DNA from: Sphingomonas lutea
GTDB taxonomy: Bacteria; Pseudomonadota; Alphaproteobacteria; Sphingomonadales; Sphingomonadaceae
Assembly: GCF_014396785.1 (NCBI RefSeq)
Contig: NZ_CP060718.1
Span: 2,128,501-2,192,500 of the forward strand
Direction of reading: 5' to 3'
Length of the DNA: 64,000 nucleotides
In this document: piece by piece, positions 52,653 to 62,431 of the stretch
How positions within the stretch are numbered: the stretch's first letter is position 1
How the letters are laid out: each line of letters begins with the position of its first letter
The notes under the pieces: generated by a model
Database searches by the model: none
What the model was told of the DNA's origin: nothing
The model's input: the letters and a program-made list of their open reading frames with translations, nothing else
Made by a program: the position numbers and the translations under genes

Positions 52653-53918
52653 ATGAGTGATAAAGACCCAGCGCTGCGCCGCAATGCGCCAAAGCTTGCG
52701 CTCCACGTTCCGGAGCCGAAATTCCGGCCCGGCGACACGCCCGATTTCTCCGGCATCGTCATCGCCGCCGCGGGTGAAGCGCCACGTCCGGATACCAGCG
52801 CACCCGCCGCCGAAACGCACCCCTTGGCGACATCGCTGGTACGCGTGCTCGGCGATGACCATCGCGCAGTGGGGCCGTGGGATCCGAAGCTCGACGCCGA
52901 TACGCTGCGTAAGATCCTGTCCGACATGGTCACCGTGCGCACGTTCGACGATCGCATGTACCGCTCGCAAAGACAGGGGAAGACCAGCTTTTACATGAAG
53001 TGCACCGGCGAGGAGGCGATCGCCACCGCGACCGCCGCCGCCATGTCGCGCGACGACATGCATTTCCCGACCTATCGGCAGCAGGGCCTGCTCGTATCGC
53101 GGGGCTATCCGCTGGTCGACATGATGAACCAGATTTATTCGAACAAGGGCGACCGGCTGAAGGGCCGCCAGCTGCCGATCATGTATTCGGACAAGGCGCA
53201 CGGTTTTTTCTCCATCTCCGGCAACCTTGGCACGCAATTCCCGCAAGCAGTCGGCTGGGCGATGGGGGCGGCGATCAAGGGTGACAGCCGCATCGCGATG
53301 GGCTGGATCGGCGACGGCGCCACGGCCGAGGGCGACTTCCACAGCGCGATGACGTTCGCCGCAGTCTACAACGTGCCCGTCATCCTCGCCGTTGTGAACA
53401 ATCAATGGGCGATCTCGAGCTTCTCGGGCATCGCCGGCGCAGAGCGCGCCACATTCGCCCAACGCGCCGTCGGCTACGGCATCGCCTCGTTGCGGGTCGA
53501 CGGAAACGACGCGCTAGCGGTTTACGGTGCAGTGCAATGGGCGGCGGAGCGGGCGCGATCAAACAACGGCCCCGCGCTGATCGAGTTCTTCACCTACCGC
53601 GCCGAGGGCCACTCGACCTCCGACGACCCGTCGGGCTACCGCCCCGGCGACGAAGCCAAGGCGTGGCCGCTGGGCGACCCGATCGAGCGGCTGAAGGCGC
53701 ATCTCTTTGCGCTCGGCGAATGGGATGAGGACCGCCACGCGGCGCTAGCCGCCGAGGCCGACACCGCGGTGCGCGCCGCGCAAAAGGAAGCCGAAAAAAT
53801 CGGCATCCTGCCGCAGCAGGGCAAGGACGATATCGGCAGCATGTTCGACGACGTTTACGCCGAGGTGCCGTGGCACATCGCCGAGCAGCGCGACGCCGCG
53901 TTGGAAGAGTCGCGCTGA
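52653..53918 (+). CDS. bkdA1: Branched-chain 2-oxoacid dehydrogenase E1 alpha
   Basis: This 421-residue thiamin-dependent subunit decarboxylates branched 2-oxoacids from Val, Leu and Ile. The thiamin-Mg motif is GWIGDGATAEGDFH (about 217-230), with NNQWAISSF after it; the YRAEGHSTSDDPSGYR loop holds the phosphorylation-site-like Ser. A 70-residue Pro-rich N-terminal extension precedes the domain. It is the first gene of an E1a-E1b-E2 operon in which each stop overlaps the next start. Confidence 0.93.
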   Translation: MSDKDPALRRNAPKLALHVPEPKFRPGDTPDFSGIVIAAAGEAPRPDTSAPAAETHPLATSLVRVLGDDHRAVGPWDPKLDADTLRKILSDMVTVRTFDDRMYRSQRQGKTSFYMKCTGEEAIATATAAAMSRDDMHFPTYRQQGLLVSRGYPLVDMMNQIYSNKGDRLKGRQLPIMYSDKAHGFFSISGNLGTQFPQAVGWAMGAAIKGDSRIAMGWIGDGATAEGDFHSAMTFAAVYNVPVILAVVNNQWAISSFSGIAGAERATFAQRAVGYGIASLRVDGNDALAVYGAVQWAAERARSNNGPALIEFFTYRAEGHSTSDDPSGYRPGDEAKAWPLGDPIERLKAHLFALGEWDEDRHAALAAEADTAVRAAQKEAEKIGILPQQGKDDIGSMFDDVYAEVPWHIAEQRDAALEESR

Positions 53919-54931
53919 TGCCGACGATGAACATGATTCAGGCGCTGAACGACGCGCACAAGGTCGTCATGCGGGCCGACGAGGATGTCGTCGTCTTCGG
54001 TGAGGACGTGGGCTATTTCGGCGGGGTCTTCCGCGTCACCGAAGGGCTGCAAAAGGAATTCGGCAAGACGCGCACGTTCGACGCGCCGATCAGTGAAGGC
54101 GGGATCGTCGCGACCGCGGTCGGCATGGCCGCCTACGGCATTAAGCCGCTGATCGAAATCCAGTTCGCCGACTACATTTACCCGGGCTACGACCAAATCG
54201 TCAGCGAAGTCGCCAAGATGCGCTATCGCACCGGCGGCGAATGGACGATGCCGATGGTCATCCGCACGCCCTATGGCGGCGGCATTTTTGGCGGGCAGAC
54301 GCACAGCCAGAGCCCGGAAAGCCTGTTCACCCACATCGCAGGTTTGAAGGTGGTCGTGCCCTCGACACCCTACGACGCCAAGGGCCTGCTGATTGCGGCG
54401 GTCGAAGACCCCGATCCGGTAATCTTCTTCGAGCCCAAGCGCATCTACAACGGACCGTTCGACGGCCATCACGACCGCCCGGTGACGCCTTGGTCGAAGC
54501 ATCCCGCAAGCGACGTGCCCGAAGGCCATTACACCGTCCCGCTGGGTAAGGCCGTGATCGTCCGCGAAGGTGCCGATCTAACCGTGCTCGCCTATGGCAC
54601 GATGGTTCACGTCGCGCTCGCCGCGGTGATAGAGCAAGGCCTGGATGCCGAGGTGATCGACCTGCGCACGCTCGTCCCGCTCGACATTGAGACGATCGAG
54701 GCGTCGGTGCAGAAAACCGGCCGCTGCCTCGTGGCGATGGAAGCGCCGCGCACATCCGGCTTCGCGTCCGAGCTGGTGACGTTGGTACAGGAACGTTGCT
54801 TCTATCATCTCGAAGCGCCTGTCGAGCGCGTGACAGGTTGGGATACGCCCTACCCGCATGCCTACGAATGGGCCTATTTCCCCGGTCCGAAGCGCATGAA
54901 AACGGCGCTAGAAAAGGTCATGGCCGACTGA
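53918..54931 (+). CDS. bkdA2: Branched-chain 2-oxoacid dehydrogenase E1 beta
   Basis: This 337-residue partner of E1 alpha has VVVFGEDVGYFGGVFRVT near the N-terminus, FADYIYPGYDQIVSEVAKMRYRTGG, PSTPYDAKGLL, and the C-terminal domain ADLTVLAYGTMVH and LVPLDIETIEASVQKTGR. The ATG overlaps the E1 alpha stop (TGATG) and its own stop overlaps the E2 start. Spacing implies strong translational coupling for equal subunit amounts. Confidence 0.94.
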   Translation: MPTMNMIQALNDAHKVVMRADEDVVVFGEDVGYFGGVFRVTEGLQKEFGKTRTFDAPISEGGIVATAVGMAAYGIKPLIEIQFADYIYPGYDQIVSEVAKMRYRTGGEWTMPMVIRTPYGGGIFGGQTHSQSPESLFTHIAGLKVVVPSTPYDAKGLLIAAVEDPDPVIFFEPKRIYNGPFDGHHDRPVTPWSKHPASDVPEGHYTVPLGKAVIVREGADLTVLAYGTMVHVALAAVIEQGLDAEVIDLRTLVPLDIETIEASVQKTGRCLVAMEAPRTSGFASELVTLVQERCFYHLEAPVERVTGWDTPYPHAYEWAYFPGPKRMKTALEKVMAD

Positions 54932-56238
54932 TGGCGAACTACGAATTCAAGCTGCCCGACATTGGCGAAGGCATTGCCGAGGCGGAGATCGTCGCGTGGC
55001 ACGTCAAGGTTGGCGACGTGATCGGCGAGGACCAGCAGATCGCCGACATGATGACCGACAAGGCGACGGTAGAAATGGAATCGCCGGTCGCCGGCAAAGT
55101 CGTGAAGCTGGCGGGCGAAGTCGGCGACCAGATTCCGATCGGGTCGGTGCTGGCGGTGATTGAGACCGACGCGGCGGACGATGCGCCAGTTGCGGAAGAA
55201 ATGCCGCTGGCCGACGGCGCCGAAGCCCCGACGAACGCGCAGGAAGATGCCTTGCCGACCATGGCTGTCGAGGAAGCTCCCGCATCCGTTCGTACTGAGC
55301 GGAGGGCGGAGCCCGAGGTCGAAGCGCGCCAGACAGGGATGCTCGAGGAACGCCCTTCGACCTCGCTCAGGACGAACGAAGATAGGCACCAGGTTCTGGC
55401 CTCCCCCGCCGTCCGCGCCCGTGCCCGCGATCTCGGCATCGACCTTGCCGAGGTGAAGACCGCGAGCGACCGCATCCGTCACGCCGACCTTGATGCGTAT
55501 CTGCTCTACAATGGCGGCGGCGTGTCCGTGCGCGGCGCGGCGCCGCGCCAGGACGAGACGATCAAGGTCGTCGGGCTGCGGCGCAAGATTGCCGAGAACA
55601 TGCAGGAGGCCAAGCGCCGCATCCCGCATTTCACCTTGGTCGAGGAGTTCGACGTCACCGACCTCGAAGACACGCGCGCGATGATGAACCGTGACCGCGG
55701 TTCGAACCCCAAGCTGACGTTGCTGCCCTTCCTCATCACCGCGATGGGCAAGACGCTGCCCGACTTCCCCATGCTCAACGCGACCTATGACGACGATGCC
55801 GGCGTCATCACGCGCCACGGCGCCCTGCATCTCGGCATGGCGACGCAGACGCCCAACGGCCTGATGGTCGCGGTCATTCGCGATGCGCAGGGCAAAAGCG
55901 TCTGGCAGCTGGCGTTCGAGGCGCTCCGCCTGGCCGATGCCGCGCGCAGCGGCAAGGCGGCGCGGGAAGAGCTTTCCGGATCGACCATCACCTTGTCCTC
56001 GCTCGGCCCGATGGGTGGGATCACCTCGACCCCGGTGATCAACCGCCCCGAAGTCGCGATCATCGCTGTCAACAAGGTCGAAGAGAAAGTCGTCGTCGTC
56101 GACGGCGAGATCGAGGTGCGCAAACGGATGAACCTGTCGCTCAGCTGCGATCACCGCGTGGTCGACGGCTGGGACGCGGCGAGCTTCATGCAGGCGCTCA
56201 AATCCTACATCGAGAACCCGCTGCGGCTGCTGAGCTAA
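54931..56238 (+). CDS. bkdB: Branched-chain 2-oxoacid dehydrogenase E2 (dihydrolipoyl acyltransferase)
   Basis: This 435-residue protein has one lipoyl domain (1-80, lipoyl-Lys44 in MMTDKATVEMES), a Pro/Glu linker, a peripheral-subunit-binding domain (about 157-190, LASPAVRARARDLGIDLAEV) and a catalytic domain (215-435) with the active-site motif CDHRVVDGWDAASF. The linker at residues 119-149 is encoded by a 92-bp palindromic repeat (55287-55378). No E3 (lpd) gene follows in the window. Confidence 0.93.
   Translation: MANYEFKLPDIGEGIAEAEIVAWHVKVGDVIGEDQQIADMMTDKATVEMESPVAGKVVKLAGEVGDQIPIGSVLAVIETDAADDAPVAEEMPLADGAEAPTNAQEDALPTMAVEEAPASVRTERRAEPEVEARQTGMLEERPSTSLRTNEDRHQVLASPAVRARARDLGIDLAEVKTASDRIRHADLDAYLLYNGGGVSVRGAAPRQDETIKVVGLRRKIAENMQEAKRRIPHFTLVEEFDVTDLEDTRAMMNRDRGSNPKLTLLPFLITAMGKTLPDFPMLNATYDDDAGVITRHGALHLGMATQTPNGLMVAVIRDAQGKSVWQLAFEALRLADAARSGKAAREELSGSTITLSSLGPMGGITSTPVINRPEVAIIAVNKVEEKVVVVDGEIEVRKRMNLSLSCDHRVVDGWDAASFMQALKSYIENPLRLLS
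55287..55378. repeat. 92-bp palindromic repeat inside the E2 linker
   Basis: CGTTCGTACTGAGCG (55287-55301) is inverted as CGCTCAGGACGAACG (55364-55378), and inner GGTCGAAG pairs with CTTCGACC. It has the same length and order as the intergenic copy at 41675-41766. It is read in frame as the Arg/Glu-rich linker residues 119-149. Confidence 0.8.
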
Positions 56239-56287
56239 GAGCGCTCGCGTCCTGGAGTGAGCGAAACGAGCGGGAGCGCTCGTCCGC

Positions 56288-56839
56288 CTAAGCGGCCAAC
56301 CGCAGCGTTTCGCCGAGCGCGGCCTTGACCGACGCGTCGCGCTGCTCGGGGCCGAAGTTCAGCCCATCGGCAGCGACGAATTCGGGCGTGATTCCGATGA
56401 AATCGAACACGCCGCGCAAATAGCTTTCAAGATGCTCAAGCGCCGAAGCGGGCGAGCCGGCGTCATAAATCCCTCCGCGGGCCATGGCGACGATTACCCG
56501 CTTCCCTCCTGCCAGGCCCTCCGGGCCGTTGGCGGTGTAGCGGAAGGTCCGTCCCGCCACGAGGATTCGGTCGATCCAGGCCTTGAGCTGGCTCGGCAAC
56601 GTGAAATTGTACATCGGTGCGCCGATCACCACGGTTTCCGCCGCAAGGAATTCATCGAGGGTCGAACTGTCGGCGAAATCCTCGAGGGTCAGGTGGTCGA
56701 GCGGCTGGCTTGCTAGGTCGCGGTAAATCACTCGGGCAGATGGATCGGCCCGGGTCAGCCTGCCGACAATCGTGCTCGTCAACTGGCGGCTCACACTGTT
56801 CTCACCGGTAATGCTGCTGTCGATGTGCAAGACGGTCAC
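56288..56839 (-). CDS. azoR: FMN-dependent NADH-azoreductase
   Basis: This 183-residue flavodoxin-fold quinone/azo reductase shows HIDSSITGENSVSRQLT (FMN phosphate site), GAPMYNFTLPSQLKAWIDRI and VIVAMARGGIY. It reduces quinones and azo or nitroaromatic compounds with NADH. It starts at GTG 56839 with AAGGAGG at ideal distance. Its divergent neighbour is an HxlR-type regulator, the usual partner for such reductases. Confidence 0.94.
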   Translation of the reverse strand: MTVLHIDSSITGENSVSRQLTSTIVGRLTRADPSARVIYRDLASQPLDHLTLEDFADSSTLDEFLAAETVVIGAPMYNFTLPSQLKAWIDRILVAGRTFRYTANGPEGLAGGKRVIVAMARGGIYDAGSPASALEHLESYLRGVFDFIGITPEFVAADGLNFGPEQRDASVKAALGETLRLAA

Positions 56840-56851
56840 TATTGCCTCCTT

Positions 56852-56885
56852 GGTATGGAATTGTTACCGAGGCAACTTAAGTAAC
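56852..56885. promoter_or_regulatory. Inverted-repeat operator candidates between azoR and HxlR gene
   Basis: GGTATGGAATTGTTACC (56852-56868) is an imperfect palindrome (GGTA...TACC), and GTTAC (56863-56867) is inverted as GTAAC at 56881-56885. They overlap the azoR upstream region where its regulator would bind. Confidence 0.4.
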
Positions 56886-56963
56886 CACGGACGAAGCCGT
56901 CGCAAGAACGCACTTTTTTGTGGCCCGGACACAAATATGTGCTCGGGCACCTGGAGAGAACCG

Positions 56964-57338
56964 ATGAGAGACCCCACCAACCCCGTATGCCGGACGATCA
57001 GCACGCTGCTGTCGCGGATCGGCGACAAGTGGACCGTGCTGGTGGTGCAGACGCTTGGCCAGGGGTCGCACCGCTTCAACGAGCTGCGACGCGAGATCCC
57101 CAGCGTGTCGCAGCGGATGCTCACGCTTACGCTGCGCAACCTCGAGCGCGACGGGCTGGTCAGCCGGACGGTGACCCCGAGCATCCCGCCGCGCGTCGAC
57201 TATGAGCTCACCGAGCTCGGCAAATCGCTCCAGAAGCCGATCTGCGGCCTGGTGACCTGGGCAATGGACAATGTCGGGTCGATCCATGCCGCGCAGGCGC
57301 GCTTCGATGCGGCACAGGACAAGGCCGTGGCCGCCTAG
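56964..57338 (+). CDS. HxlR-family transcriptional regulator
   Basis: This 124-residue winged-helix protein has PVCRTISTLLSRIGDKWTVLVVQTL with Cys9, HRFNELRREIPSVSQRMLTLTLRNLERDGLV (recognition helix) and the wing RVDYELTELG. HxlR proteins use the N-terminal Cys to sense quinones, aldehydes or disulfide stress. ATG 56964 is preceded by GGAGA. It probably controls the divergent azoR gene. Confidence 0.9.
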   Translation: MRDPTNPVCRTISTLLSRIGDKWTVLVVQTLGQGSHRFNELRREIPSVSQRMLTLTLRNLERDGLVSRTVTPSIPPRVDYELTELGKSLQKPICGLVTWAMDNVGSIHAAQARFDAAQDKAVAA

Positions 57339-57420
57339 CTTTCTCCGCATTGGAGGAATGCTGGGCCAGGCTCGACCCAGTTTCGGTCTCGGCACCGGCC
57401 GCCCCGGGTAATGTGGCGGC

Positions 57421-57825
57421 ATGCGCTATCAGCGTGCCGAATCTCCGCTCAAGCTCGACGGCCTTGTCGCCGCCCGCACCTTCTTCGCGGGCTGCATTGC
57501 CGATGCGGACCCTTCCCGCGAAAGCTTGTGGGTCGCGCATGTCGACGAGCAAGCACGCTGCCTGCACGTCAGCCGGCACGACGGCGACGCAGCTTTCGCC
57601 GACTTCCCCCTGCGCGACATCGTGATTGATGCGGCAAAGCACGGGAGTGCCGGCATCGTTCTTGCGCATAACCATCCCAGTGGTGACGCTTGCCCGAGCG
57701 AGGCTGATCGGCGCGCCACCCGTCGTCTCGCCACGGCGGCGGAGGCGCTCGATTGTACTGTGCTTGACCATCTGGTTTTTGCAGGCGTGGACTGCACCAG
57801 CTTTCGTCAGATTGGATTGCTTTAG
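57421..57825 (+). CDS. RadC-like JAB/MPN domain protein
   Basis: This 134-residue protein consists of a JAB domain only: IVLAHNHPSGDACPSEAD (metal-binding His-x-His and Asp) and LDHLVFAG. Complete RadC has an extra N-terminal helix-hairpin-helix part of about 100 residues, missing here. JAB-only RadC-like proteins are common on mobile elements. The stop overlaps that of the convergent methyltransferase gene. No element boundary is seen. Confidence 0.85.
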   Translation: MRYQRAESPLKLDGLVAARTFFAGCIADADPSRESLWVAHVDEQARCLHVSRHDGDAAFADFPLRDIVIDAAKHGSAGIVLAHNHPSGDACPSEADRRATRRLATAAEALDCTVLDHLVFAGVDCTSFRQIGLL

Positions 57826-58525
57826 CCCGAGCGTGCGCTCCGGTCGCGGCACGGCCGGATTTGCTGTGGCGCCGGACGCGTGCGGGCGGCGCGGAAGGCG
57901 GCATAATAACTGTCCCCGCCGACCAACGCCTGGAATTTCACGGGTTCGAGACCGATTGCGGCCAGTTCGCAGCGTAACTGCCGCGGCGGAATGCCGTGGC
58001 GCCGCACCTGCCGGTTGGAATCCACCACGATCACCAAGCCGTCGGGCTTCAGGCCATCGCGCAGGTGCCACAGGAACGCGTAGGGCGACTGCACCTCATG
58101 GTACATATGGACCATGAAGATCCGGTCGAACGACCGGTGCGGTAGCAGCGGGTTGTCGGGCGTTCCCAGTTTCACGGCGACATTGTCGAGCTTTTGCCGT
58201 TGCACGCGGTCGCTGAGCGCATCACGCACGCCAGGAACAATATCTTCGGCCAAAACACGGCCGTTGGGCCCGACGGCACGCGCCAGGCGGACGGTGTAAT
58301 AGCCTTCGCCCGCGCCAACGTCCGCAACCCACATGCCCGGCTTCACGCCGGCCAGCGCCAGCACCGCTTCAGCCTCCCTACCCGGTCGCGGGCATCCTCG
58401 GTCGAAAAGGCATCGCTGACGATCGGCGCGACGTCGCGCTGCGCCTTGGGGAACGGCGTTTCCTCGGGCTGCGCGCGGCACGCGGTGAGCGCGAGAACCA
58501 CGAAGAGCAAGATCTTCCCCGGCAC
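57822..58525 (-). pseudogene. Class I methyltransferase lipoprotein, split by a one-base frameshift
   Basis: A lipoprotein signal ending LALTAC starts the protein; the initiator is either GTG 58525, within a palindromic repeat, or TTG 58510 with GGGGA before it. After FSTEDARDRVG the frame changes at the run CCC 58376-58378. With one more base it goes on as EAEAVLALAGVKPGMWVADVGAGEGYYT, the SAM-binding motif I of a class I methyltransferase, to MVHMYHEVQSPYAFLWHLRDGL and VIVVDSNR. The repaired protein has about 230 residues. Sphingomonads carry such predicted secreted methyltransferases; the target is unknown. Confidence 0.78.
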
Positions 58526-58629
58526 GGGGACGTGGCGAGCCGAAGGCGTGATTGAGCGGGCCCGTAAGCCGGCCCGCCGACCTATCCACCCCCTTGCGGG
58601 TGATTCCCCTCCCCGTTCCGAAGAGGATC
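58511..58629. repeat. Palindromic repeat between methyltransferase and prfB genes
   Basis: GATCTTCCCCGGCACGGGGA at 58511-58530 resembles the inverted TCCCCTCCCCGTTCCGAAGAGGATC end at 58605-58629, and an inner GCGGGCC/GGCCCGC hairpin lies at 58556-58577. It runs into the first codons of the methyltransferase gene and stops exactly at the prfB stop codon. Confidence 0.6.
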
Positions 58630-59756
58630 TAATCGACATCTTCCACTTCCACCGTTTCGCCCGTGACGCGCTGCGACAGGGCCGCGGCCATGAAGCGGTC
58701 GAGGTCGCCGTCGAGAACGTCGGCGGGTGCGGTCGAGGTGACGCCGGTTCGCAAATCCTTCACCAGCTGATACGGCTGCAGCACGTAGGACCGGATCTGG
58801 TGGCCCCAGCCGATGTCGGTCTTGGCGGCGTTGGCGGCGTTGGCTTCGGCCTCGCGCTTTTGCAGTTCGGCTTCGTACAGCCGCGCCTTCAATTGCTTCA
58901 TCGCCGACGCGCGGTTCTTGTGCTGCGAGCGTTCGTTCTGGCAGGCGACGACGATGTTGGTCGGAATGTGCGTGATGCGCACCGCGCTGTCGGTTGTGTT
59001 GACATGCTGCCCGCCGGCGCCGGAAGCGCGGTAGGTGTCGATGCGAAGGTCGCTTTCGTTGATGTCGATCTCGATATCGTCGTCGACTTCGGGATAGACC
59101 CACACGCTCGAAAAGCTGGTGTGGCGCCGCGCGTTGCTATCGTACGGGCTGATCCGCACCAGCCGGTGGACGCCGCTCTCGGTCTTCAGGTTACCGTATG
59201 CGTTCTCGCCCTTGACCAGGATCGTCGCCGACTTGATGCCCGCCTGCTCACCCGAATGATGGTCGATCATCTCGACCTTGTAGCCGTGCCGTTCGCCCCA
59301 CCGGCTGTACATGCGCAGCAGCATTTCGGCCCAATCCTGGCTTTCGGTCCCGCCCGCGCCCGCATTGACCTCGACGTAGCTGCTGTTGGCGTCCGCCTCC
59401 CCGGCAAGCAGCGCCGCGACCTTGTCGCGCTCGGCGCGCTCGGCAAGCTCGGCCAAGCTCTTAACGGCGTCGTCGACAAGCCCAGTGTCGCCCTCGGCCT
59501 CGGCCATTTCGATCAGCTCGACGGTGTCCGCCAGCTCGGTTTCGATCGCTTGCGTGGCGCCGATCGCCTGCTCGAGCCGCTGGCGCTCGCGCATCACTTC
59601 CTGCGCGGCCTTGGGGTCGTCCCACAGGCTGCTGTCTTCGACCTGCGCGTTGAGTTCGCCGAGCCGCCGCTGCGCGCGGTCCCAGTCGAGGAAACGGCGC
59701 AGCAACGCGGTCGCGGCGTTAATCTGGTCGATATGGGCCTGCGCTTCGGCGCGCAT
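58629..59756 (-). CDS. prfB: Peptide chain release factor 2
   Basis: This 375-residue protein has the N-terminal helices, the stop-recognition region [19 protein letters not shown] with SPY where E. coli has SPF, and the catalytic GGQ motif in GAGGQHVN. It releases peptides at UGA and UAA. The frame is continuous, without the programmed +1 frameshift found in many bacteria. ATG 59756 fits. The stop lies at the edge of a palindromic repeat. Confidence 0.95.
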   Translation of the reverse strand: MRAEAQAHIDQINAATALLRRFLDWDRAQRRLGELNAQVEDSSLWDDPKAAQEVMRERQRLEQAIGATQAIETELADTVELIEMAEAEGDTGLVDDAVKSLAELAERAERDKVAALLAGEADANSSYVEVNAGAGGTESQDWAEMLLRMYSRWGERHGYKVEMIDHHSGEQAGIKSATILVKGENAYGNLKTESGVHRLVRISPYDSNARRHTSFSSVWVYPEVDDDIEIDINESDLRIDTYRASGAGGQHVNTTDSAVRITHIPTNIVVACQNERSQHKNRASAMKQLKARLYEAELQKREAEANAANAAKTDIGWGHQIRSYVLQPYQLVKDLRTGVTSTAPADVLDGDLDRFMAAALSQRVTGETVEVEDVD

Positions 59757-59792
59757 TGTCGCAAAACCTTCGAGGGTGGGTGAAAAGGCCTA

Positions 59793-62385
59793 TTAGACCC
59801 CGTTCTGGGTTGGCAAGTCCGCTGGCGCCAGCTGGGCCGCCGCTGGCGCGGGGCGGCGGCGGCGCACCACCGGCTGCGGCCGAACCGCGGCGATCGACTG
59901 GCCGGGCTGCGCCTCATCCTCCTCGCCATAAGGATTGGCCGACCGGCGATAGGCGCGCCGCGGTTCGGTTTGCGGCTGAAAGGCTTCCCAGATGACCGAC
60001 GATTTCGGGTCTTCCTTGGTCGGGAACACGCCGAACACGCGCTTGCCGCTGGCGCGATCGATGCGCACCCAGCGGATGCCTTCGGGCGCGACAAACGGAG
60101 TCTTCGGCTGATTCTTGAGCGCGGTCTGCGCCCATTGCTTGAAGATCGGCGCGGCGATCCGTCCGCCCTGCGCGGCGTGGCCCATGGGCCGCGGCTGATC
60201 GTAGCCGATGTAGACGCCGGCGACGATGTCGGGCGTACCACCGACGAACCACACATTGGTCGGGCCCGACGTGGTGCCGGTCTTTCCGAACAGCGGTCGG
60301 CCCAGCTCTCGCAACGTGGTTGCCGTCCCGCGCTCGACAACGCCCGTGAGCACATGGACCATTTGGAACGCCGCCATCGGATCGATCAGCTGACGGGTGC
60401 GGGTTGGCGGGCGCGGCATGCCCTTGCCGTCCCAAGCGGCGGCGTTGCAATTTTCCATCAGCGCGCAGCGATTGTCAGAGCGATAAACGATCTTGCCGTT
60501 TCGATCCTGGACATAGTCGATCAGCGATGGACGCACGGAGCGGCCATGATTGGCCAGGATCGCATAAGCGTTGACCAGCTTCAGCACCGTTGTGTCGCCC
60601 GCTCCAAGCGCGATCGACAGGTAGTTGGGATAGTCGCCTACGCCGAGCTTCTTGGCTGCGGCGATCACCTTTGGCATGCCGGTTTCCGACGCGGCACGCA
60701 CCGTCATCAGATTGCGCGATTGCTCGACGCCCCAGCGCAAGGTCTTCGGCCCCGAGTAGCGGCGGTCGAAGTTGACGAAGCATTTGTTGCCCAGCCCCGC
60801 GCCCTGCCAGACGCAGAAGGGCGCATCGACGATGATCGAGGCCGGGGTCATGCCGTTTTCCAGCGCGGTCGCATATACGATCGGCTTGAACGCCGAACCT
60901 GGCTGACGCTGCGCCTGAGTAGCGCGGTTGAAATCCGAGCCAACTACGTCGAATCCGCCCTGCATCGCGAGCACGCGGCCGGTATGCACCTCCTCCGCGA
61001 CGAAGCCGCCGCCGATCTGCGGAACGGAGCGGAGGACGTAATTGCCCGGACCTTCTTCCTTGACGATGATCACCATGCCGGGCCGCAGATAATCGAAGGC
61101 CACGCCGCCCACGCCGCGCTTGGGCATCGCCGCTGCCGACCGCGGAAGCGTGCCTTCCGAGCCGTTGGTGAAGCCGATCGTCGCGCTCGACCCGGTCTTC
61201 GTCAGCACCACGGCCTTGCGCCAGTCGGCGAAGCCCACGCCGACCGGCGTGCGGTCCAGCCGACCGGCCCAGTCGCCCTCGATCTCGATGCTCTTTTCAA
61301 GGTCGATCCAGCCGCGGCCCGTCCCGTCGAACCGTGCCAAGCCCTCGCGCAACGCTTCGGCGGCGGCGTTCTGCATCACCGGATCCATCGACGTGCGAAC
61401 CCACAGGCCGCCTGCGTACACGCTGTTGGGCCCGTCTTCCGCCTTCTCGCCGAAGTCCTTATTGTTCATCAACGTGCGGCGGACTTCCTCCATGAAATAG
61501 CCGCCCTGCTGGCGGAACTTCTCGCTGCTGCCGTATCGGATGGTGCCCAACGGCGCGGCGGCCGCCTGCGCGCGCTGCTCGGCGGTGATGTAGCCGTTAT
61601 TCTCCATTTCCCGCAGGACGTAATTGCGGCGGTCGAGCGCGCGCTGGGTCGCGCGCACAGGATCGTAATTGGACGGCGCCTTGGGCAACACCGCCAGGTA
61701 GGCTGCCTCGGGCAGCGTCAATTCCGACACGTCCTTGTCGAAATAAGCGCGCGATGCTGCCTGGACGCCATAGGCAGCGGCCAAGGAAGATCGAGTTGAG
61801 GTAAAGCTCCAGGATCTGCTGCTTGGACAGTGTCGATTCCAGGCGGAATGCAAGGATCGCCTCACGGATCTTGCGCCCGATATTGTAGCTTGAATCTTTG
61901 AGCAGATATTTGGCGACCTGCTGGGTGATGGTCGATCCGCCGCGCGCCCTCCCGCCGCCAGTCACGGTCTTGGCGGCATAATCGCCGACCGCGCCGAGCA
62001 AACCGATGTAGTCGATGCCGCCGTGGCGGTAGAAAGTCTTGTCCTCCGCCGACAGGAAGGCGTTCAGCAGCAGCGGCGGATATTCGTCATAATCAAGCTC
62101 GACCCGCCGCTCGCGTGCGAACGTCTGGATCGGCGTCCCGTCATAGCCGCGAACGTTGGTCGGCAACGGCGGCTGATAAGCCAACAGCTTCTCAGACGAC
62201 GGCAGTCCGCTCGCGAAATAGAGCCAAACGACGGCGAACAACGTGAACAGGCCAAGACCGGTCCACGTCCCGCGGCGGACCCATTTTCGCTGCCACAGCG
62301 GGGCGAACCGATCGCGCACCCTCGCGTTGAAGGCGACCAGATCGGGGAGCGGCAGGGCAGGAACGTTGAGACGCGCGAGCTTCAT
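59793..62385 (-). pseudogene. mrcA: Penicillin-binding protein 1A, split by a frameshift
   Basis: The N-terminus has a cytoplasmic tail, one membrane helix (about 42-61) and the glycosyltransferase 51 domain: LSAEDKTFYRHGGIDYIG, RGGSTITQQVAKYLL and STLSKQQILELYLNSIFLGR. There the frame changes near 61775-61782; adding two bases restores xAYGVQAASRAYF and the transpeptidase domain with SAFK (in GSAFKPIVYA), SRN (in QSRNLMTV) and FGKTGTTSG, ending in a Pro/Ala/Arg-rich tail. The repaired protein has 864 residues. A class A PBP is normally needed for growth, so a real break would be surprising; the indel is probably a sequence error at a GC dinucleotide repeat. Confidence 0.85.
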
Positions 62386-62431
62386 CAAGCGCCTGCTCTA
62401 GCCCTTTCGTCCCGCCGCTGGAAGTTGCGAA

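Noticed and set aside
58629..59756. Programmed frameshift in prfB
   Set aside because: The reading frame is continuous from ATG to stop with no internal UGA or slippery CTTTGA.
58194..59783. 529-residue plus-strand ORF
   Set aside because: Antisense to prfB and the methyltransferase gene; no recognisable motif.
59970..61799. 609-residue plus-strand ORF
   Set aside because: Antisense shadow of the PBP1a gene, whose own domains are certain.
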